Assembly: GCF_040054535.1 (NCBI RefSeq)
Contig: NC_090780.1
Span: forward strand, 7,960,501-8,024,500
Reading direction: 5' to 3'
From: Antennarius striatus
Taxonomy: Eukaryota > Chordata > Actinopteri > Lophiiformes > Antennariidae
DNA length: 64,000 bases
The translations under genes and the position numbers were made by a program. The notes under the pieces are model-generated. The model saw only the letters and a program-made list of their open reading frames with translations, was not told where the DNA came from and did not search any database. Shown in pieces: positions 54,711 through 64,000 of this stretch. The stretch's first letter is position 1, and each line of letters opens with the position of its first letter.

Positions 54711-55073
54711 GGGCGGCACGGTGGCGCAGTGGTTAGCGCTGCTGCCTCACAACACGGCGGACCAGGGTTCGAGTCCCGCTCTGTGCGGAGCTCGCACGCT
54801 CTCCCCGTGTCTGCGTGGGCCCTCTCCGGGCTCTCCGGCTTCCTCCCACCTCCAAAAGCATGCGCCTCAGGTTGTTTGGCCAGTCCCAAATTGACCATAG
54901 GAGTGAGTGTGTGAGTGAATGATTTGTTTGTTTCTATGTGGCTCCGCGGTGCACTGGCATCGTGCCCGGAGTGTCCCCCGCCTCACGCCCTGAGACCGCC
55001 AGGATAGGCACTGGCTACCCCGCGACCTGCGTTAGCAGATTAAGCGGGTTGGAAAATGACTGACTGACTGATG
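54711..55073 (+). repeat. tRNA-like SINE-type repeat
   Basis: Begins GGCGGCACGGTGGCGCAGTGG (A-box-like) with GGGTTCGAGTCCCGC (B-box-like) 45 bases on, then a conserved body (CCGGCTTCCTCCCACCTCC, GTGTCCCCCGCCTCACGCCC) and a (TGAC)n tail at 55059-55072. Complete copy. Related partial copies: 32763-32975, 60800-61135. Confidence 0.75.
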
Positions 55074-55921
55074 ACATGACTGATATTTAACCAGTGATGT
55101 GTATTATAAAGTTATTTTCTGTTTAACGTCACCAATTTTAGGATATTTTTTACTGAAAATTGCTGAATTTTCACATTTACCGCTGAAATACTGAGTTGAG
55201 ACCTGCAGTGAGGCACCAGCCAGCTGAGCCTCAACATGGATTGTGCTCACTTAGCTGTGCTGGCATGCTATACAGTGAGACTGTCATGCTGTCTCTCTAT
55301 ACAGTGTATGTCGCTATTAAAATGTTCAGACACATTTGCCATATGAACTAAATTTCCATAATTTAGCTAATGTATATAATGTAGTGTTTTTTTGTCAACG
55401 ATTGTATGTGTATCACGTTTCTGACCTTTGTTTGACCTGACCTGTCAAAAATTATGACATAAGGTGGGTCCTATTACTCTCTATGAACTCCTGATGTGAC
55501 TATTCTTTTGAAAATTTTAATTATTGTCCCTAATATTACAGATATCTTCGTTTTTACAGCATTATTGAGCTTTCTTGTGTTTAGGGACTCAGGGGGAAAA
55601 TAACAATTCACTGCATGTTGTTGAGTTAAAGTACTTCCTTCTGTGACTCCAGTGAATTTGCAAGAAATGTCTTCATTATTAGAGTTAAGCTGCTACATTA
55701 TAGAACTGAGGCAGCTGAAGGCAACTTTCTTCTGCAGATGATACTTCTCACGTTAGGGATGTTTAAGTTGATGAACTGTATTCCCACAGTCTTCAATATG
55801 GCAGGTGTTGTGTGGTGCACAAGCAGGTGTGTGACAGTGGGAGTCATTCTGGGAAAGTGTTAACTCCTCTCACATTCCCAGGACTGATAAAAAGCAACTT
55901 GCTGCCTGCCTCAGACTGACC

Positions 55922-61994
<6,073 letters not shown>

Positions 61995-62439
61995 CTTTAA
62001 AGTGTTTTCATTGTTGTGAGCTGTTTAAGTCACCCTTGACTTGTAAATGTTTCCGTCCCTTCTTTTTCACTTCCTTCTAATCTGGGTATATTAACAAAAA
62101 ACATCAAAAAGTGTTGAGATCTATTGTTTTTATAAGTGTTATTAATTCACTTTCATCAACAGGTTTGTTCATTTGTTTTTGCCTGGTTTTATGTAACTGT
62201 GATTATCTTTTTGTGTTTGATTATTTAAAAAACAATTCTACTGTAGATACAATGATAAGTAGCATCGAACATGTTTAACCAGTCAGAAAAGACAAATCTG
62301 GTGGAGATAAAAAAGTTAATGATGACTCCAAAAAGCCAAAGTTCCTTTGAAATCTCAAATTGTGATATTTTCTTTATGCACAATTTATATTAAAAGAACA
62401 TTTTGTGAAAGTTTTGTCCTGCTATTAATGGTTTACCTT

Positions 62440-62613
62440 TATTACGTGTAATTTTTGTCAGTTTGCATGTTCGTCTGTCCGTCCACCACAACTGTTGCAG
62501 GTAGAAAGATGAAAGAACAAGCACATTACTCGGGCGGCAAAGGGGATGAAAATGAGATGATGACCTTGACCTTAAGGAAACTAGGTCAAGGTGAAATTTC
62601 AACTTCGTACTCA
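62440..62613 (-). repeat. Dispersed repeat family X, copy 3 (partial)
   Basis: Reverse complement of the 3' half of copies 1 and 2: GTAGAAAGATGAAAGAACAAG, GATGACCTTGACCTTAAGG, GGTCAAGGTGAAATTTCAACTT. Confidence 0.7.
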
Positions 62614-62616
62614 TCA

Positions 62617-62920
62617 TGGATTTTTGGAAGACAGTCACTTGATACCTTACACGCATTCTATTGGCTGACGGCATCCGGAAGTGTGCTACGTTCTGTGAGT
62701 CTCTGACTTCCGTGAGACACAAAAGTGCTTTAAACAGTCGATAAAAGTGTGGAAAAGGGTAATACGGATAAAAGGTGGTTTAATATCAGTGTGGGGAGGG
62801 TTCATAAATAATTAAATTACCATAAATAATAAGATAAATAGTTTGTCACTCCATTGTGGAATTTGTTAATCGTGTGTGGTTCCTGGAACACATTAACCGC
62901 GACGAACGACGGTGCACTGG
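62617..62920. mobile_element. Truncated copy of the 39.5-kb MITE family
   Basis: Shares TCTATTGGCTGACGGCATCC, GACACAAAAGTGCTTTAAAC, TAATATCAGTGTGGGGAGGG and the terminus side GGTTCCTGGAACACATTAACC...GGTGCACTG with 39446-40107. Confidence 0.75.
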
Positions 62921-64000
62921 ATATGTTTTCAGGTACAAATCTCTAAAACCTTAAGAGATATTAATCACAAAACAGAAAGCAACATTTTCAGGAAGCCAGA
63001 GGCACAAAAATGTGTAGGTCATGGAAAATTTGTTGAATTCAGGGGTGTCGCAGGATGTTGCAGTCTCTGACTGCCTTATTTTATCTAGTTTGATTACTGA
63101 ATTCTTGAATTGTTTTCATCAAATTAAGAACTGGTCCCTTTGGTGAAGTAAGATACTGTATATGATTCACTCATCAGATGTAAGTGTAATTTTCTGCAAT
63201 TTTTTCCCCAATTTAAATTCCTTATGTCTGAATTTGCGCTAAATATTAATGCTACACATCAAATACTAACACATCACGTTGTGTCCTAACAAAACATTCA
63301 GTTCAGTACGCAATCTCATTTTAAAAAATCCAATTTAAAAAGGATGAGAATTTAAAAACAAATGATATGAGTTTTGTCTGTATGATCTGATGGGGTGGTC
63401 AGTGGTAAAGGGGCTCAGTAGCTAAAGATGTTGAGAGAAGTTAATTCATGAAGTGCCTTACATAGTATGTATGTGATTAAAAGAATATTAAAATCAAGTC
63501 TGGATTTGACAGGCAGCCACTCCATTCAACCTGGAATGGAAGTTAAATGCGATCTCTGTTTGCTCATTGTTGAAGGTAAGGGAGCAAACAAAAAGCCTGT
63601 AATTTATTACATTATGGCCGAATGTCATTTACAGACGTCCTTCCCTGAATAATTCCACATTGATCTGTAGCAGTTATATTTGTCATGGTAGTTTAAGCCT
63701 ATTAGCCAACATGACTGACATTATTTTTTGTTGCACACTTCTCTTCTTCATGACCAAGATTGATTTTATAAGTTGTTCATATCACCCTCTATCTAATGCT
63801 TAATTATATACTTTCACAAATGAGAAAGTTAATTGATTCCTGGACTTTTGTGGAAAATATATTTTTAAATCCCCTAGACATTTTCCTGCTTTCAGTCGGT
63901 ATATTTGTTGTTTGATCTCCTCTATATAAAGCAGTTTCCAATTACTATACGATTGGTGTGAAAAGGTATTCATCACGCTGGACTGGTTGTGATACTTTAA

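Larger units (their letters stand above)
61995..64000. other. amhr2 3' flank, non-coding to the window end
   Basis: No coding exon recognised. It holds a reversed part of repeat family X (about 62440-62613) and a truncated copy of the 39.5-kb MITE family (about 62617-62920, blocks GCATTCTATTGGCTGACGGC and TTAATATCAGTGTGGGGAGGG). The rest is AT-rich. Confidence 0.5.

Noticed and set aside
54711-54790. A functional tRNA gene
   Set aside because: A- and B-box-like motifs are present but the cloverleaf pairing is not, and the body and tail repeat elsewhere in the window, so it is SINE-like.

Overview
The window is vertebrate nuclear DNA, almost certainly from a percomorph-type teleost. The genes have GT-AG introns, the intergenic DNA is AT-rich and full of microsatellites, and several fish-type transposable elements are present. 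Six protein-coding genes can be assembled exon by exon from the sequence: sp7/osterix (+, 351-2733), tarbp2 (+, 13670-19678), tespa1 (-, 27868-23660), sp1 (+, 31478-37396), a cdca7-family gene (-, 46546-38926) and amhr2 (+, 55922-61994). A decayed KLHL10-like kelch locus lies just upstream of amhr2 (-, 53924-54493). For each of the six genes the intron phases agree across every junction I could trace. In tespa1 one junction depends on a proposed 26-nt microexon, and its C-terminus is uncertain.

The block matches human 12q13, where SP7, SP1, AMHR2 and TARBP2 lie close together and TESPA1 is on the same arm. The exception is cdca7. In human the CDCA7 family sits beside other Sp genes: CDCA7 with SP3/SP9 on chromosome 2 and CDCA7L with SP4/SP8 on chromosome 7. 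This locus may therefore preserve a third Sp-CDCA7 ohnologue pair that mammals lost.

Layout: 0-3 kb sp7; 3-13.6 kb non-coding DNA with long simple repeats and a nested retrotransposon cluster (10.8-13.2 kb); 13.7-21.2 kb tarbp2 and its 3' UTR; 23.3-27.9 kb tespa1, tail to tail with tarbp2; 31.4-39 kb sp1; 38.9-46.8 kb cdca7, tail to tail with sp1; 48-53.6 kb a repeat graveyard (Ty3/gypsy, RTE-like, Maverick/adintovirus capsid-region remnant, LINE); 53.9-54.5 kb kelch pseudogene; 55.9-62 kb amhr2; 62-64 kb non-coding with repeats.

The genes do not form an operon or pathway. They are zinc-finger regulators (sp7 for bone, sp1 ubiquitous), a Dicer cofactor (tarbp2), a T-cell signalling adaptor (tespa1), a DNA-methylation-linked chromatin factor (cdca7) and a gonadal TGF-beta-family receptor (amhr2). 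Points worth a second look are amhr2 as a recurrent fish sex-determination gene with an intact kinase, the Sp/CDCA7 linkage, the fossil Maverick/adintovirus fragment, same-family DNA transposons nested head to head, a hairpin in the tarbp2 3' region, a candidate alternative first exon and a NAGNAG acceptor in sp1, and a CCAAT palindrome at the cdca7 promoter.
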